Shown: positions 1-11,423 of the stretch, one piece after another
Layout of the letters: every line of letters starts with the position of its first letter
Position numbering within the stretch: the first letter of the stretch is position 1
NCBI RefSeq assembly: GCF_005145025.1
Contig: NZ_CP039698.1
Coordinates: 1 to 44,815 of the forward strand
Origin: Novosphingobium sp. EMRT-2
GTDB lineage: Bacteria > Pseudomonadota > Alphaproteobacteria > Sphingomonadales > Sphingomonadaceae
Direction of reading: 5' to 3'
DNA: 44,815 bases
Notes under the pieces: generated by a model
Told to the model about the DNA's origin: nothing
What the model saw: the letters and a program-made list of their open reading frames with translations, nothing else
Databases searched by the model: none
Translations under genes and position numbers: made by a program

Positions 1-38
1 GCCAGGCGACGATTTCGCGGCTACAGGAGCGGCCATGA
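1..38 (+). CDS. Serine resolvase, 3' end only (window edge)
   Basis: These are the last codons of the resolvase read complete at 26296-26862. The fragment is cut by the window edge and is not a truncated gene. Its stop overlaps the ATG of the next gene (ATGA). Confidence 0.85.
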   Translation, partial: QATISRLQERP

Positions 39-649
39 TGACGGAGCTGCAATGGCCTGGTGCCGCGATCGTCGTCAGCCTGGCTATCAGTCTGGCAGGA
101 TGCAGTCCGGCGAAAAAACCGGCGGCGGAAGGATCACCCCAACGAACAAGTTCGTCGGAATTGCCGCCGCCCCTCCCCGCCGGTGCCCGGTCCCAATTAT
201 CACGGGAACGGGAGTTCCATCGCTGTTGCTGGCGATCCGGACATTAGCGGCCTCGACGAAGCGCAGATCGATGTGATGTTCGATGAGGCGGTGGCCCGGG
301 CGCGACCGGGGGAAAGCAAGCGCGCAATTTGTGTCGGGCTGCAGGGCCTCACCGATAGCGCTGTGAAGGATGCTCCAGAAAGAACGATCCGGCGATTGGC
401 CGAGCTGCTGCGCTTGCCTGCTTTCCCCGCCTCCCAATGCAGGGATGGCGTCACGCCGTCCGTCACCGCGACCAGGGCCGAAGCGATCCTCTACACGGTG
501 AAGGTCGAATCCCGCGATCGGAAAGGCGTCCTGACGTTTGGGCTACCGCCGTGTTCGGGAATCTCGGAGCGGAGGGAATGCAATTCCGCCTTATCCGCCA
601 AGCTGGACGCTGGGTGCCTGAGCCTACCGGATTGTCAGTGTTGTCATGA
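35..649 (+). pseudogene. Lipoprotein 1, first copy, frame broken by indels
   Basis: Same gene as 26859-27476. Bases missing near 170 (proline run) and near 540 split the frame. The second copy is intact, so these are probably sequence errors of the contig end. Confidence 0.75.
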
Positions 650-1089
650 GGCGATCAATGCGCCAGCATCCCATCCTGTCGTTTTTGCTTTTAACCGCGA
701 TGGGGCTTGAGGGCTGCGCTACGAGTGTCAGTCCTTGCGCCCCGGCTCTTGACCGCTTCGCCAGTAAGCACGGTTGGAGGCGAAGCCCGGTTCGAAGGAG
801 GGCTTCACATTTGGGAAAACTGCATCGTCGTCGGATCGGGTCGAACACTTGCAATCTTCGACCCTTCAGTGCGCCTGACAGGAACAGGCGACGCCATTCT
901 CGATAGCAGGACCGGCGTACGGATTGCCGTCGGTGAGCATTTCAGCGCGTCAGCGGCATTTCTCCGCGACGAGGGCCGTGGATGGAGTCTTTCAGACATT
1001 AAGAAAGCGACCGGTGCGGATGTGTCGAAAGGCTGTGAAACCGACGCAATCGTCAGGTTGAGGAATATTCAAAGAGGCCCTCACGATGA
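646..1089 (+). pseudogene. Lipoprotein 2, first copy, frame broken by indels
   Basis: Same gene as 27473-27922. Bases are missing near 674 and 735-740. The loss is probably a sequencing artefact, because the second copy reads through. Confidence 0.75.
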
Positions 1090-1100
1090 GGAGACGTTTA

Positions 1101-1909
1101 GGGCCTGTGGGGATTCACAAGCCGGAGGATGTGATTCACACTGCGGATGGATCGCGATGTACTGACGGACGCCCAATGGGCGAAGATGGAACCCCATTGT
1201 CTTGGCAAGCCGACGGACCCTGGGCGAAGCGGGGAGAAACAACCGGTTGTTCATGGAGGCGGTGCTGTGGATTGTGCGGACGGGCAGCCCGTGGCGGGAT
1301 CTGCCGGAACGGTTCGGCAACTGGAGTACGGCGTTCCGGCGCTTCGCGATTGGCGTGAAGCCGATGTTTTCAGGCATATATTCGATGCGTTGTCGGACGA
1401 GCCGGACCTGGAATACGCCATGGTCGATGCCACGATCGTCAAGGTCCACCGTCACGGACAGGGCGCAAAAGGGGGACTCAGAGCCAGGCCATTGGTCGTT
1501 CCAAAGGTGGCATGACAACCAAGATCCTGGCCCTCACCGATGCCTTGGGCAATCTGGTGCGCTTTCGGCTTATGCCGGGCCAGCGCCACGACAGCGTCGA
1601 GGTGCCGCCGTTGATCGAGAACATCGCCTTTGACGGGCTGATCGCCGACAAGGCGTTCGACAGCAACGCACTGGTCGCCAAGTTGAACGAGCGTGGTGCC
1701 AGGATCGTAGTCTAGCACCCCGGCCGTTCGCAGAAACTCAAGATCGACGCCAGCATCTACACGTGGCGGCACCTCATCGAGAACTTCTTCTGCAAGCTGA
1801 AGGAGTTCAAGCGCATCGCAATGCGGGCCTGCAAAACCGACCGCAGCTTCCAGGCAATGATCTACCTGGCCGCCGCCGTCATCAACTCGCGGTGAATCCC
1901 CACAGCCCC
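1101..1909 (+). mobile_element. IS5-family insertion sequence (first copy)
   Basis: Same element as 27934-28747. Left end gggcctgtggggattcac and right end gtgaatccccacagcccc are near-perfect inverted repeats flanked by TA. It is a few bases shorter than the second copy because of indels. Confidence 0.85.
1147..1895 (+). pseudogene. IS5-family transposase, first copy with extra indels
   Basis: Corresponds to 27982-28733. Besides the shared slippery site, this copy has compensating indels near 1230 and 1345 and a two-base loss near 1714 that makes a stop. It is probably read error. Confidence 0.75.
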
Positions 1910-2239
1910 TAATCAACATCACGCGGCCCGCATCACTGATCGCCGCATCGGTGGCAGCTTCGCTCGCGATCAGCGCGGCCTCACTGCTGGCGCGCAGTCG
2001 TCAAGGGATCAGGCGCGCGTCGTCACCACGCCAGATGGCCGCACCGTGTATGTCGTGCCGGCGCAGCCTGGGGCTACCGGCACGAAGAGGCCCCTAGTGC
2101 GTACCGTGATTACGCCAGATGGTCGCACCGTTTACGTCGTGGAAGACCAGCTGTTGAGTTGCACTGAGAAGTGACCCGGGATTTTCATTGAGAGAAGTGA
2201 CCCGGGTGGGCGTGGATGTGCTGCCTGCGACGAGCAGGG

Positions 2240-3016
2240 TCAAGCGGGTGATTTGTCCTTTCTGGATTTTGGGGCGGCGGAACTGGCTCTGAAGCGGAAG
2301 CTGTCATTGCCGGTTTCAAGGATATGGCAATGATGCGTGAGGCGATCCAGCAGGGCGGTGGTCATTTTGGCATCGCCAAAGATACTGGACCACTCGCTGA
2401 AGCTCAGGTTGGTGGTGATAACAACGCTGGTCCGCTCATAGAGTTTGCTGAGCAGATGGAACAGCATGGCCCCGCCTGAAGGGCTGAAGGGTAGATATCC
2501 CAGCTCATCAAGGATGACGAGGTCGAGGCGCAACAGACGCTCGGCCAACTGGCCCGCTCTGTTTGCGGCCTTTTCCTGCTCCAACGCATTGACCAGATCG
2601 ACGGTGGAGAAGAAGCGGATCTTTTTGCGGTGATGCTCAACCGCCTGGACGCCCAAAGCCGTCGCGATGTGGCTTTTGCCGGTGCCTGGTCCGCCGATCA
2701 GTACGACGTTGTCGGCGCTATCCATAAAGTCACCACGGTGAAGTTGACGCACGAGCGCCTCGTTGACCTCACTGACGGCAAAGTCGAAGCCTGCCAGATC
2801 CTTGTAGGGAACCGGGCTGCCTTGATCTGGTAAGCAATGGACCTGACCTCCCGCTCGGACATCTCCGCCTTGAGAAGCTGTGAGAGATCGGAACGGCAGC
2901 ATCAAAGGCTGGCGCGCGCCCTGCTCGATCAGATCACCAGCGGCTTGCGCCATGCCATACATTTTGAGGCCACGTAGCATGACAACCACAGCGGCGCTGG
3001 CCGGATCATGACGCAT
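2240..3016 (-). CDS. istB: IstB-like ATPase, first copy, partly frame-shifted
   Basis: Open throughout, but residues of roughly 35-70 are out of frame relative to 29080-29859 because of compensating indels near 2810-2935. The Walker [10 protein letters not shown] and Walker [10 protein letters not shown] motifs are intact. Confidence 0.8.
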   Translation of the reverse strand: MRHDPASAAVVVMLRGLKMYGMAQAAGDLIEQGARQPLMLPFRSLTASQGGDVRAGGQVHCLPDQGSPVPYKDLAGFDFAVSEVNEALVRQLHRGDFMDSADNVVLIGGPGTGKSHIATALGVQAVEHHRKKIRFFSTVDLVNALEQEKAANRAGQLAERLLRLDLVILDELGYLPFSPSGGAMLFHLLSKLYERTSVVITTNLSFSEWSSIFGDAKMTTALLDRLTHHCHILETGNDSFRFRASSAAPKSRKDKSPA

Positions 3017-4532
3017 GGCGTAACGCCCTCAGCGTGTCGTAGCGTTCGACATCGGCAACAGGCTCCTGGGCGAGGCGCAGGGCCTGCGGGGCATCGATTG
3101 GGGATGCCGGTGGAGCCTTGCCATCGATCAGGCGGTGCAGAACATTGAGGATGTGGGTTTTGGTCGGCACCCCAGCTTCGAGGGCCAGTTCGACGGCGCT
3201 GAGCACAGCCTGTTCGTTATGCTGTAGAACAAGGGCGAGGATTTCGACCATCTCCCTGTCACCACCGAGCCGCTTGAGCAGATGCCCCTGCAGTTGCCGG
3301 AAGGCTTCGGGCATTTCGAGGAATGGCGCCCCATTGCGCAAAGCGCCAGGCTTGCGCTGAACAACTGCAGATAGTGCCGCCAGTCATAGATCGTCTGCCC
3401 CGGCTTCTGGTGAGAACGGTCGATAATCCGGTTGTGCTCGCACAAGATTTGCCCCTCGGCCGCGATGACCAACCGATCAGGATAGACCCGCAGGCTCACT
3501 GGCCGGTTCGCAAAGGATGCAGGAACGCTATAGCGATTGCGCTCGAACGCGATCAGGCAGGTCGGCGACACGCGCTTGGTATGTTCGACAAAGCCATCGA
3601 AGGCCCGCCCCATCGGCATCAGGCTGATAATCTCAACGGCGTGCACATCGGCAACTGTGCCGGGGAGGACGCCATGCTGGATTTCTCCCCATTGTGCGAT
3701 GCACCGCTCTTCCAACCAGGCATTGAGGGCATCAAGATCTGGGAAGTTGGGCATTGGCTGCCATAACCGTCGACGCGCATCCTGAACGTTTTTCTCGACC
3801 TGACCTTTCTCCCAGCCTGAGGCCGGATTGCAAAAATCCGTTTCGAACAGGTAGTGGCTGGCCATGGCAGCGAACCGCGCATTGACCTGTCGGACTTTGC
3901 CCTGGCCGATCCGGTCTACAGCCGTCTTCATATTGTCGAATATTCCACGCTGAGGCACGCCGCCCAGCACCCGGAAGGCCTGCGTCAGTGCGTCGAACAA
4001 CATCTCGTGCGTTTGCAGCAGATAGGCTCGCGTGATGAACGCCCGACTGTGGGAGAGCTTGGTATGGGCCACCTGCAGCTTGGTAGGCCGGCCATTCAGA
4101 AGGGCGTAATCTTCACTCCAATCGAACTGAAAGGCCTCACCGGGCTGGAAATCAGCGGTACGAATGTGCCGCGCCCACTGGTTTGCTTTTTCATATGGCG
4201 TTCGGTCTTCCACGAGCGGGCGAAGGCGGCAACACGGCTGTATGATCCCTCGTAGCCCAGCTTAACCAGATCTGCATGTAGCTGCTTGGCTGTTCGCTTC
4301 TGTTTGCGCGACTTGCCAGATTCCACCCGCAGCCACGTCGTCAGTTTTTCTGCAAACTGATCAAGCTTGCTCGGCCGTTTGGAACCTTGAACGTCGGCTC
4401 CACCGCGTCATCGCGCAGATATTTGCGGATCGTGTTGCGCGATAATCCAGTCCGCCGCCGGATCTCGCGAATGGGGATGCCTTGCCGAAAATGCCAGCGG
4501 CGGATCACACTGAGTAGGTCCATGTCGATCAC
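3006..4532 (-). pseudogene. istA: IstA-like transposase, first copy, broken into pieces
   Basis: Corresponds to intact istA 29849-31378. Indels near 3362, 4150-4190 and 4383 break it into four open segments. The intact second copy argues for sequencing error. Confidence 0.8.
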
Positions 4533-4627
4533 TCCGATGCCTCCTGACTGTCAGCCAGGGGCGAGGAAAACATGGGTCAATTCTCAGTGAAAACTTATAA
4601 CCCTCCCGGGTCACTTCTCAGTGCAAC

Positions 4628-5053
4628 TCAACACGCAGGCATGGCAGCGAGGCGCGTCAGCGCCGCCTCGCAGCGCCGTAGCAGCGTGGCGAAGCTCTCC
4701 GCCCCTTCCCCGTCGCAATAGTCCGGGTCCGCCTCGCGCCAATAGCGTTCGAGATGCGGCATCCGCTCCGCGCTGCGCGTGCCGTTCCAGCGCGCCGGTT
4801 GCAGATACGTAAATTCCTCTATCGGCCAGACTTCGACCGGCACGCCGGGAAAGCGCGCGATCGTCGGCGCGGCCGTCTGCCGGGTGCGGGTATAGGGCGA
4901 CGTGACGATGAGCGCGGGCGCTTGCGTCCAACTCGCCGCGACCGCCCTTGCCTGTTCGTGGCCGCGCTCCGTCAGCGCGATCGTCGCGAGATCATTGCAG
5001 GGCACGCCCGCGTTGCCGGTGGATTCGCCGTGGCGGATGAAGATTACGCGCAT
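4628..5053 (-). CDS. Histidine phosphatase, 3'-truncated by IS21 (first copy)
   Basis: Identical in extent to 31474-31899. The stop codon lies inside the IS21 terminal repeat. In this copy two bases are missing just upstream, so the preceding toxin gene runs into it in frame. That fusion is not present in the cleaner copy. Confidence 0.8.
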   Translation of the reverse strand: MRVIFIRHGESTGNAGVPCNDLATIALTERGHEQARAVAASWTQAPALIVTSPYTRTRQTAAPTIARFPGVPVEVWPIEEFTYLQPARWNGTRSAERMPHLERYWREADPDYCDGEGAESFATLLRRCEAALTRLAAMPAC

Positions 5054-5372
5054 GGCTTCAAACAGCTCCGCGTGAGTGCCGGCGCGCACGAAGTTCACCA
5101 GATTCCCCTCAATCGTATAGATCAGGAGGAAATCGCCGCCGATATGGCACTCGCGATGATCGCTCCAATCGCCTTTCAGCGGATGATCCAGCCATTCCGG
5201 GCCTAACGGCGCGTCGTTGGCGATGAGCATCATCATCGCTTCCTTGAGCTGTTTCATGTTGTAGCGCCCGCTGCGCGACAGCCGCTCCCAATCCTTGACG
5301 AACCTTTTTTCGTAGGACGCCTCTCTTGGGAACGAAGCCCGCTTACTGCTGGCGGGCTTCTTGGTCGGGCAT
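5054..5372 (-). pseudogene. YafQ-like toxin, first copy, frame broken
   Basis: Same gene as 31902-32222. An ag pair is missing near 5366 and two bases are missing at the stop. Probably a contig-end artefact. Confidence 0.7.
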
Positions 5373-5622
5373 CGAACATTTCCTGGGCATCGGTGAAACG
5401 GGCGCGGCGGGCCTTCATCGTCGCACGGGACGCCTCGATCGCGGCGCGCGTCTCGGCGTTCGGCACCTTCAGCTCGAACGGCAACGCATGATCCTTGGCA
5501 ACCCGCGTGAGGGTCATGCGGACCACATCCGAGACGGTCAGCCCCAGCTCGGCCAGCACGGCGGCAGCTTCATCCTTCACTGCTTCGTCGATGCGCGCGC
5601 GCACGAAAGCGGTAGCGGCCAT
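5343..5622 (-). pseudogene. DinJ/RelB-like antitoxin, first copy, C-terminus out of frame
   Basis: Same gene as 32191-32472. The two-base loss near 5366 changes the last residues and removes the stop. Confidence 0.7.
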
Positions 5623-5646
5623 TGGAACCTCCTTGGTCAAGCCGAT

Positions 5647-5675
5647 AATGTAGCTCAGTTGAGCAACAATTTCAA
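5647..5675 (-). promoter_or_regulatory. Toxin-antitoxin promoter with palindromic operator (first copy)
   Basis: Same as 32497-32525: minus-strand TTGAAA, 17-base spacer, TACATT, with GCTCA-gt-TGAGC in the spacer. Confidence 0.55.
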
Positions 5676-6037
5676 TCCAGGCAGAGGACATGCGCCTGCC
5701 GCTGGCGCGGCACCGTGGCCCTACTCGCTAAGCTCCCCAAGCCCGCAAGCGGTCTTGGCCCAAGGTGACGACTCACATGGCGGAGGGCGAGATCGCAAGC
5801 GGGATCTCGCTGCATGGTGCCGGCGTGCACCGGCGTCGCTCCTGTTTGAAGGGGAAAGGCGGTTCCGGCCGCCTCTCCCCCGCAACGGGATTAGACGGGG
5901 CCGTGCCTCGCTGCGCTGCGGCCGCTCCACCCCCATCGAATCCCGCTGCCCCCTCTCTCGCCGGCGTTCTTGGGCGTCCGTGTTCCGGCCGATGGCATGG
6001 CCATCGCCGGACAGGCGATTTGAAGGGAGTAAGGACG

Positions 6038-6679
6038 ATGACCCACCAAACCCGCGAAAGCTGGCTCAATGCCGTGGCGTTGGGCATGACTCCGCTGTTC
6101 GAGGCGCTGGACGCCCCCCTGCCCGACCGCGTGCGCGTGGCGATCGGCTTCACCAGCAGAGGCGCGAAGGGCAAGGCGATCGGCGAGTGCTGGGATAATC
6201 GGTTGAGCGCGGACGGGCATTTTGAAATCTTCATCCGCCCGGACCTGGCGCACGCGCCCGACGCCGATGCCGGCGCAGATCGCGGCCATCCTCGCGCATG
6301 AGCTGGTCCATGCCGCTGTCGGCATCCCGGCAGGGCATGGGAAGGCGTTAAACGGGTCGCCCTTGGGCTGGGCCTAGTCGGGCCGATGCGCGCCACCACC
6401 CCCGGCGAGGCGTTCCTTGCGGCCATCACGCCGATCCTCGCCGATGTTGGCCCCCCCCCATGCCCGTCTCGACACGGGACGGAGAGTCGACCGCACCCAA
6501 GAAGCAGAAAACCCGGATGCTCAAATGCGAGTGCGCGGCGTGCGGCTATACCGTGAGGGACCGCGCGCAAATGGCTTGAGCAGGCCGGAGCGCCGCTTTG
6601 CCCGATCGAGGATCACGGCCAGATGCAGCATGAACCGCTGGACGATGACAGCGAGGATGAGGGCGGCGAGGATAGCTAG
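6038..6679 (+). pseudogene. SprT-like zinc metalloprotease gene, first copy
   Basis: Corresponds to 32890-33530. It shares the missing-T frameshift (gcgttaaacgg) and has additional indels near 6263, 6450 and 6560 not seen in the other copy. Confidence 0.75.
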
Positions 6680-6770
6680 ACCGCCCTCCCTCCCGCAATT
6701 CGGGGTTTCATTGACGCTGCGCGCAAGTTCGGGGTTTCGTTGACGCAGCCGAACCGAGCCAATATGGCCA

Positions 6771-6806
6771 CATGCAAACATGCGGTCATGTAAGGATATT
6801 CACATG
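6771..6806 (+). promoter_or_regulatory. CATG array upstream of parA (first copy)
   Basis: CATG at 6771, 6779, 6787 and 6803: 8-base steps with one position skipped. The last includes the parA start codon. Confidence 0.7.
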
Positions 6807-7418
6807 CCAACAATCGCGATCATTAGCCAGAAGGGCGGCGCGGGCAAGACCACCCTCGCCCTGCATCTGGCCGCAGCCGCCGAGGATTCCGGGCATACCG
6901 CCCTTGTGATCGACCTCGACCCACAGGCGACGGCGAGCCAGTGGGCGGCATGGCGACAGGATGCGCCCCCGGTCGTGATTGACAGCGCACCCCCTCGCCT
7001 TGCCGCCAAGATCGAGCAGGCGACGGGCCAGGGCGCGGCGTTCATCGTGATCGACACCCCGCCCCATGCCGACAGCGCGGCGAGCGCCGCCGTCGAAGCG
7101 GCCGACCTGGTGCTGATCCCTTGCCGCCCCAGCGCGTTCGACCTGGCCGCGATCAAGACGACCGCCAGCCTTGTGAAGATGCGCGGCAAGCCCGCGTTCG
7201 TGATCTTCACGGCGGGAAGCCCGACCGCGCCGCGCATGTATGACGAGGCCGCGCAGCTCGTGCAGGATTATGGGCTGGACGCCTGCCCGCACCATATCGC
7301 CGATCGTGCCGCCTTTCGCCATGCGGCGGCCGAAGGCAAGACGGCGATGGAGATCGAGCCGAACGGCAAGGCGGCCGACGAGGTGCGCCAGCTTTACAAG
7401 TGGACATGCGGCATGTAA
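6804..7418 (+). CDS. parA: ParA-type partition ATPase (first copy)
   Basis: Same as 33657-34310 except that a lost G near 7409 gives an earlier stop, so the last 13 residues differ. The KGGAGKTT Walker A motif is intact. Confidence 0.88.
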   Translation: MPTIAIISQKGGAGKTTLALHLAAAAEDSGHTALVIDLDPQATASQWAAWRQDAPPVVIDSAPPRLAAKIEQATGQGAAFIVIDTPPHADSAASAAVEAADLVLIPCRPSAFDLAAIKTTASLVKMRGKPAFVIFTAGSPTAPRMYDEAAQLVQDYGLDACPHHIADRAAFRHAAAEGKTAMEIEPNGKAADEVRQLYKWTCGM

Positions 7419-7423
7419 ACATG
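7405..7423 (+). promoter_or_regulatory. CATG array at parA 3' end (first copy)
   Basis: CATG at 7405, 7412 and 7420. The first step is 7 here and 8 in the second copy, because of the base lost near 7409. Confidence 0.6.
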
Positions 7424-7452
7424 CAAGCATCGAAGAAGCGGAGGGCCAGCGC

Positions 7453-7770
7453 ATGAGCAGCCGGAAAGGATCATTGCTTGCATTGCGGGATCGCGATGCA
7501 GCACCAGCGCCGGCGACGGCCGAGCCGGAGGGGAGGGCGGCCGCACCGATCGCCCGCAGCTCTGGCACGGGCACCGGCAGCGGATCGAGCAGCAGCCCGG
7601 TTGCGCCGAGCCGTCAGGGCAAGAAGGCCATGACGGGCTATTTCAGCCCGGAGATGTCCTTCGCCATGCACATGACCGCTCGCAAGCACGGCATGAGCTT
7701 GCAGGACGCAATGGCCGAGGCGTTCAACGACTGGCTGCGAAAGATGGGGGAAAGCCCTGTAGGCAAGTAA
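7453..7770 (+). CDS. Putative ribbon-helix-helix centromere-binding protein (first copy)
   Basis: Identical in length (105 residues) to 34307-34624; see that entry. Start ATG is preceded by GGAGGG. Confidence 0.7.
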   Translation: MSSRKGSLLALRDRDAAPAPATAEPEGRAAAPIARSSGTGTGSGSSSSPVAPSRQGKKAMTGYFSPEMSFAMHMTARKHGMSLQDAMAEAFNDWLRKMGESPVGK

Positions 7771-7771
7771 C

Positions 7772-7807
7772 CATGTTCACATGCAAACATGCAGGCATGT
7801 GAACATG
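7772..7807 (+). promoter_or_regulatory. CATG array downstream of the partition genes (first copy)
   Basis: CATG at 7772, 7780, 7788, 7796 and 7804: five copies at exactly 8-base steps, lying between the partition operon and the convergent repA. Confidence 0.75.
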
Positions 7808-7828
7808 GCCGCTTGCCATAGGCGGGAA

Positions 7829-8936
7829 TCAGCGCAGCGGCTTGCGTTCGTGCCGTTTCTTGCAGAAGCCGAGGAAGGCGGCGCGGGGGCTTTTCAGTTC
7901 GGGCTTACCCATGTCGTGCCACCACGACACCCATTCGTCATAAAGCGCGTAAACGTCATAACCTGGCGCGGCCGTCTTGGCGTCGTGCATGGTTTCAGGG
8001 TCGATATAGGGCGCATCGTCGGCGACGGCGACCGGATCGGGCTTGGACTTGAGGCCCGAGCGGTTGCGGAACAGGATTACGTCATCGTCCATCGTCACGG
8101 CATAATCGGGGAAATGGCCGTGGTCCGCGTCATGCTCGCAGACCTTCTTGACCAAGGCCCGGAATACCCGGAGCGGGCTGTTCGAGCCGCATTTCTTTTG
8201 CAGCAGCTCTAGGCCGATCTTCCATTCGTCCTTCACGCCGCAATGCTTGCGCGCCAGCTCATACATGCGCCGCTCGAACGGCTTGCGGAGCCGGAAATAG
8301 TCCGGTGGAGCGTCAGGACGTTCTTGCTGATGACCGAGCGATAGACCCAATCCGACAGGGTGATTTCGAGATCGAGCATCCGCCCGTCGAACGTCTTGCG
8401 GGTAATCTTGGCTTCTTCGATCAGGCCGAAAATCCGCGTTTCCTCGATACCGCCCGTTTGAATGTTGGTCCGCACCGTGGTCCCGCGCAAGCGGGTGAGG
8501 GCGTCGGCCATCAGCCGATAGCCTTCGCCGCTGGTTTGCCGGTTGGTGGCGACGAGCATGTCATAGGCTTGCAGGCGCACCGTGCGGCTAGGTTGCTCGC
8601 CCTGGTTCATCTTCGCAACGAGCTGCGAAATGCAGTAGATCAATATGTCCTTGTCGTGGATCGTCGCCAGACCCTTGCCCGAGGGGATAATCTCGATGAC
8701 GTTGCCGTTATGCTCATAGCGTCGCGTCCGGTTGTCGGGCTTGGTCGAGAGCGAAAACACCGGGTGCTCCATCGAGGCCATGTCATCCTTGGGGATGGCG
8801 TCCAGCACGTCGCAGATGAACAAGTCCTGGTTGGGGTGGCGCACCGGCAGCAGCGGCGTGCGATCGTCGCCGTCCACGGCCGAGGCCGGCGCGACGATCG
8901 GGGCGTCAAACAGGGAAGGGCGGGGCCTATCGTCAT
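7829..8936 (-). pseudogene. repA: RepA replication initiator, first copy, frameshifted
   Basis: Same gene as 34684-35793. A C missing near 8303 and a G missing near 8918 break the frame. The second copy is intact, so this is probably a contig-end error. Confidence 0.85.
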
Positions 8937-9126
8937 TTCACTAACGCTTGGCCTACTATCGTCATTTCACTAACGCAAGCGGGATTATCGTCATTTCAGA
9001 TTCACCCCCGCGCTATCGTCATTTCGATTACGCTTGAGAGAGGGGCAAGGCAGGCCAGGCGCTATCGTCATAGTGGATTCGCCTTTTCGTCACTCTGGAT
9101 TCGCTTTTTCGTCAGAGCGGATTCAC
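8928..9126 (+). repeat. Replication iterons, seven copies (first copy)
   Basis: Same array as 35785-35983. The leftmost iteron overlaps the repA start codon. Confidence 0.85.
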
Positions 9127-9231
9127 CCCATGGCAAATTTGGCCCAAAAAACCGCGTATTTCCAATTGCTTCCGAGAAGGCGCGATTTCCGTAACACATC
9201 ACTAAACCCATATTTTAACACTAGGCGAGGC

Positions 9232-9240
9232 TGTGGATAA
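9232..9240 (-). promoter_or_regulatory. DnaA box (first copy)
   Basis: TGTGGATAA is the exact reverse complement of the consensus TTATCCACA. It lies at the far side of an AT-rich stretch (about 9130-9230) next to the iterons. Confidence 0.7.
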
Positions 9241-9764
9241 CTTCAGGCCGTTGCGCTTTCCGCCATGTCAAAAGGAAGAAAAGCACCGCCTCTTGGGGGC
9301 TTCGCCCCGCCGGCTCGCGGCCTTCGGCCGCCCCGGATCGCTGAAGCGATCCTCCCACCCGGCATCCCCATAATGAGCCGGCTTCGCCGGCACGCCTTTG
9401 TTTGTTTGGGGATGATGGCAACCGTCGCGCCTCTATCGCCAACACACAACCTAGCCCCACCGTTGCAAATGGCTTTCCAGAAAAGCCAAGCGGATAGGGG
9501 GGCGCCGATCGGAGAGGGCAGGGAAGGCGGGAACGTCCCCACAGGCGCGATTTCCGGCCCGTCTAGCCCCTTTCCGGGCGTTCGACAGGGTTTCGGGCGC
9601 CGGAACCGCCCAAGGCGCTCTACGGGCTTCCCAGGCGGCCGATTTCCCAAGCTCGATCCTTGCCATTCACCTGTCGCGCAGATGGTCCAGACCGGCTATA
9701 TTGGATCGGCCCAACGGCACGATCGCGACCGGACCCGCCGTGGCTGCTAACGCGGCGGGTCCAA
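9241..9764. other. Gene-free origin flank with hairpin series (first copy)
   Basis: No convincing gene. It holds the same hairpin series as 36152-36249 and a 10-base-stem inverted repeat before the traG stop (see 36589-36620). Confidence 0.5.
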
Positions 9765-11422
9765 TCACGCCTTATCGAACTTCCCGGCGAACTCGCGATC
9801 GGCATAATAGCGCAGCTTGGCGGCGACGATCGGCCGTTGCCCCGCGAGGAACAGGAACTGCAAATCGTCCCGAAGGGTGCGGACCTCATCGGGCGTGAGC
9901 AGCGGGCGGCCGACATGCTGCGCGCCGAACGAGATTCCGGTTTCGTCACTGTCGATCGCGCGGCTCATCGTCTCGAACACGACGGTCTCCTGGCCGAGCA
10001 GATCGGAGACGAGTTTCGCGCTGTCGTGATCGTTGACCCCAAACACCTGCAACACGCCGGCGTTGGACAGGAAGGTGCCGGCGCGGCGCTCGTAGAGCGC
10101 GCGGAGCTGGTGAACGTCCTGTAGGATCGGCCAGAGCTGGATGCCGTAGCCTGCCATGAGGCCATAGCGCGTTCGACGGGTTCGAGGCGGCCGAGGGCGG
10201 CGAACTCGTCGAGCAGGAACAGCACCGGGCGGGCAGGGGAGGCCGGCGCGCGCGCAAGATCGGTCAGACCTTGCGCGAGCATAAGGCGCAGCCAGCGGGC
10301 ATAGGTGGCGAGCCGATCGGGCGGCAGTACCAGATAGACGGTAGTGGGCTGCGCTTTCACATCGGCGAAGGTAAAATCCGAGTGCCCCAACACCGCCGTC
10401 ATGCGTGGGCTGTCGAGAAAATGGGTATGGCGCTGCGCGGCCGACAGCACGCCGGCAGCTTCACGATCGGATTTGCCGAGGTGCCGGTTGGCGGCGCGGG
10501 CGGCGAGGCCGCCTTGCGCCTGCATCGTTTCGAGCTGGGCGGTGAAAGCGGCGGGCGCGAGGGTGAGCCGGTCGCGCAGCGTGGCGAGATTGCGGGTCGG
10601 GGCCGGCTCGCTTGTGACGATCGACAGTATTAGGCCCGAGATCAGCGCCTTGGCTTCCTCGTTCCAATGCGCCTCGCCGGCTTCGCCGGGTGCGTCATAG
10701 ACCAGCGCGTCGGCCAGCGTCATGCAGTCGTCGGCGAGATCGAGGCTTGCCCCATCGATGCGATCGAGCGGGTTGAACGCGGCGCTGGCGATGCCCGTCA
10801 CCCCGAACGGATCGAGGACATGGACCGGGCCGAACTTCGCGTGGTGGCGCGCGGTGATGCGGGCATTTTCGCCCTTGGGGTCGATGCAGACGACCGGGCC
10901 GGGATAGTCGAGCAGGTTGGGAATGATCGTGCCCACACCCTTGCCGGTGCGCGTCGGCGCGATCGTCAGCAGGTGGGCGGGACCGGCATAGCGCAGCAGC
11001 TTGCCCGATTTCGGGTCGCGGCCGATCAGCAGGCCGTTGCCTTGGGCGAGAGGCCGCGTCTCGCGGTCGGTGGCAAAGCGGGCGGAACCGTGGGTGGCGT
11101 CGCTGGCAGGACCGCCATATTGCAGGATGAGGGGCTGGAAGAGGGCGCGCAGCGTGACAAGGATGATGACGAGGAACGTCAGCATCATGCCTATCTGGTA
11201 AAGATGAGAATCCCGGGCCAAGCCGAGCAGCGAGTGCAGGAGGAATTGCATTCCCCCGGCGAGGACCAGGCCGACGATCAGGAACAGGATCGCGACGCGC
11301 AGCAGATGGCGGACGAGCGCGATGGGGCTGAGGGTTAGCGCCGTGATCGCCCATATCGGATTATGACGGGCGATGCGGGCGAGGTTGCGGATCGCGCGAC
11401 CGAGCTGGTGCAGCCACTCCAT
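9765..11422 (-). pseudogene. traG: TraG/VirD4 coupling protein, first copy: frameshift and variant allele
   Basis: Corresponds to intact 36623-38281. A frameshift near 10165 (gccatagcg against gcccattgcg) splits it. Unlike the rest of the repeat, this copy differs by clusters of base substitutions, many of them synonymous, near 9806-9845, 9985-10200, 10300-10500 and 10920-11015. Examples of resulting changes are RYAGP for RYDGP, LLTIAPT for LLTMAPT, and VAAKLRYY for VAGKLAYY. That is divergence between two real alleles, not random read error. Confidence 0.85.
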
Positions 11423-11423
11423 G

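Larger units (their letters stand above)
1086..2151 (+). pseudogene. Exported-protein gene split by IS5 and cut by IS21 (first copy)
   Basis: First copy of the gene described at 27919-28990: five codons before IS5 (1086-1100) and the remainder after it (from 1912). One further base is lost near 1990. Confidence 0.6.
2152..4633 (-). mobile_element. IS21-family insertion sequence (first copy)
   Basis: Same element as 28991-31479, with ends tgttgagttgcactgag in inverted orientation. It contains istB (2240-3016) and a frame-broken istA (3006-4532). Confidence 0.88.

Noticed and set aside
4628..5257. Apparent toxin-histidine phosphatase fusion protein
   Set aside because: Caused by two missing bases in the first copy; the cleaner copy (31474-32222) has two separate genes with a stop between them.
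1..9000. Apparent decay of repA, istA and the lipoprotein genes
   Set aside because: All except the SprT-like frameshift are absent from the second copy and cluster at the contig end, so they are read errors and not gene loss.
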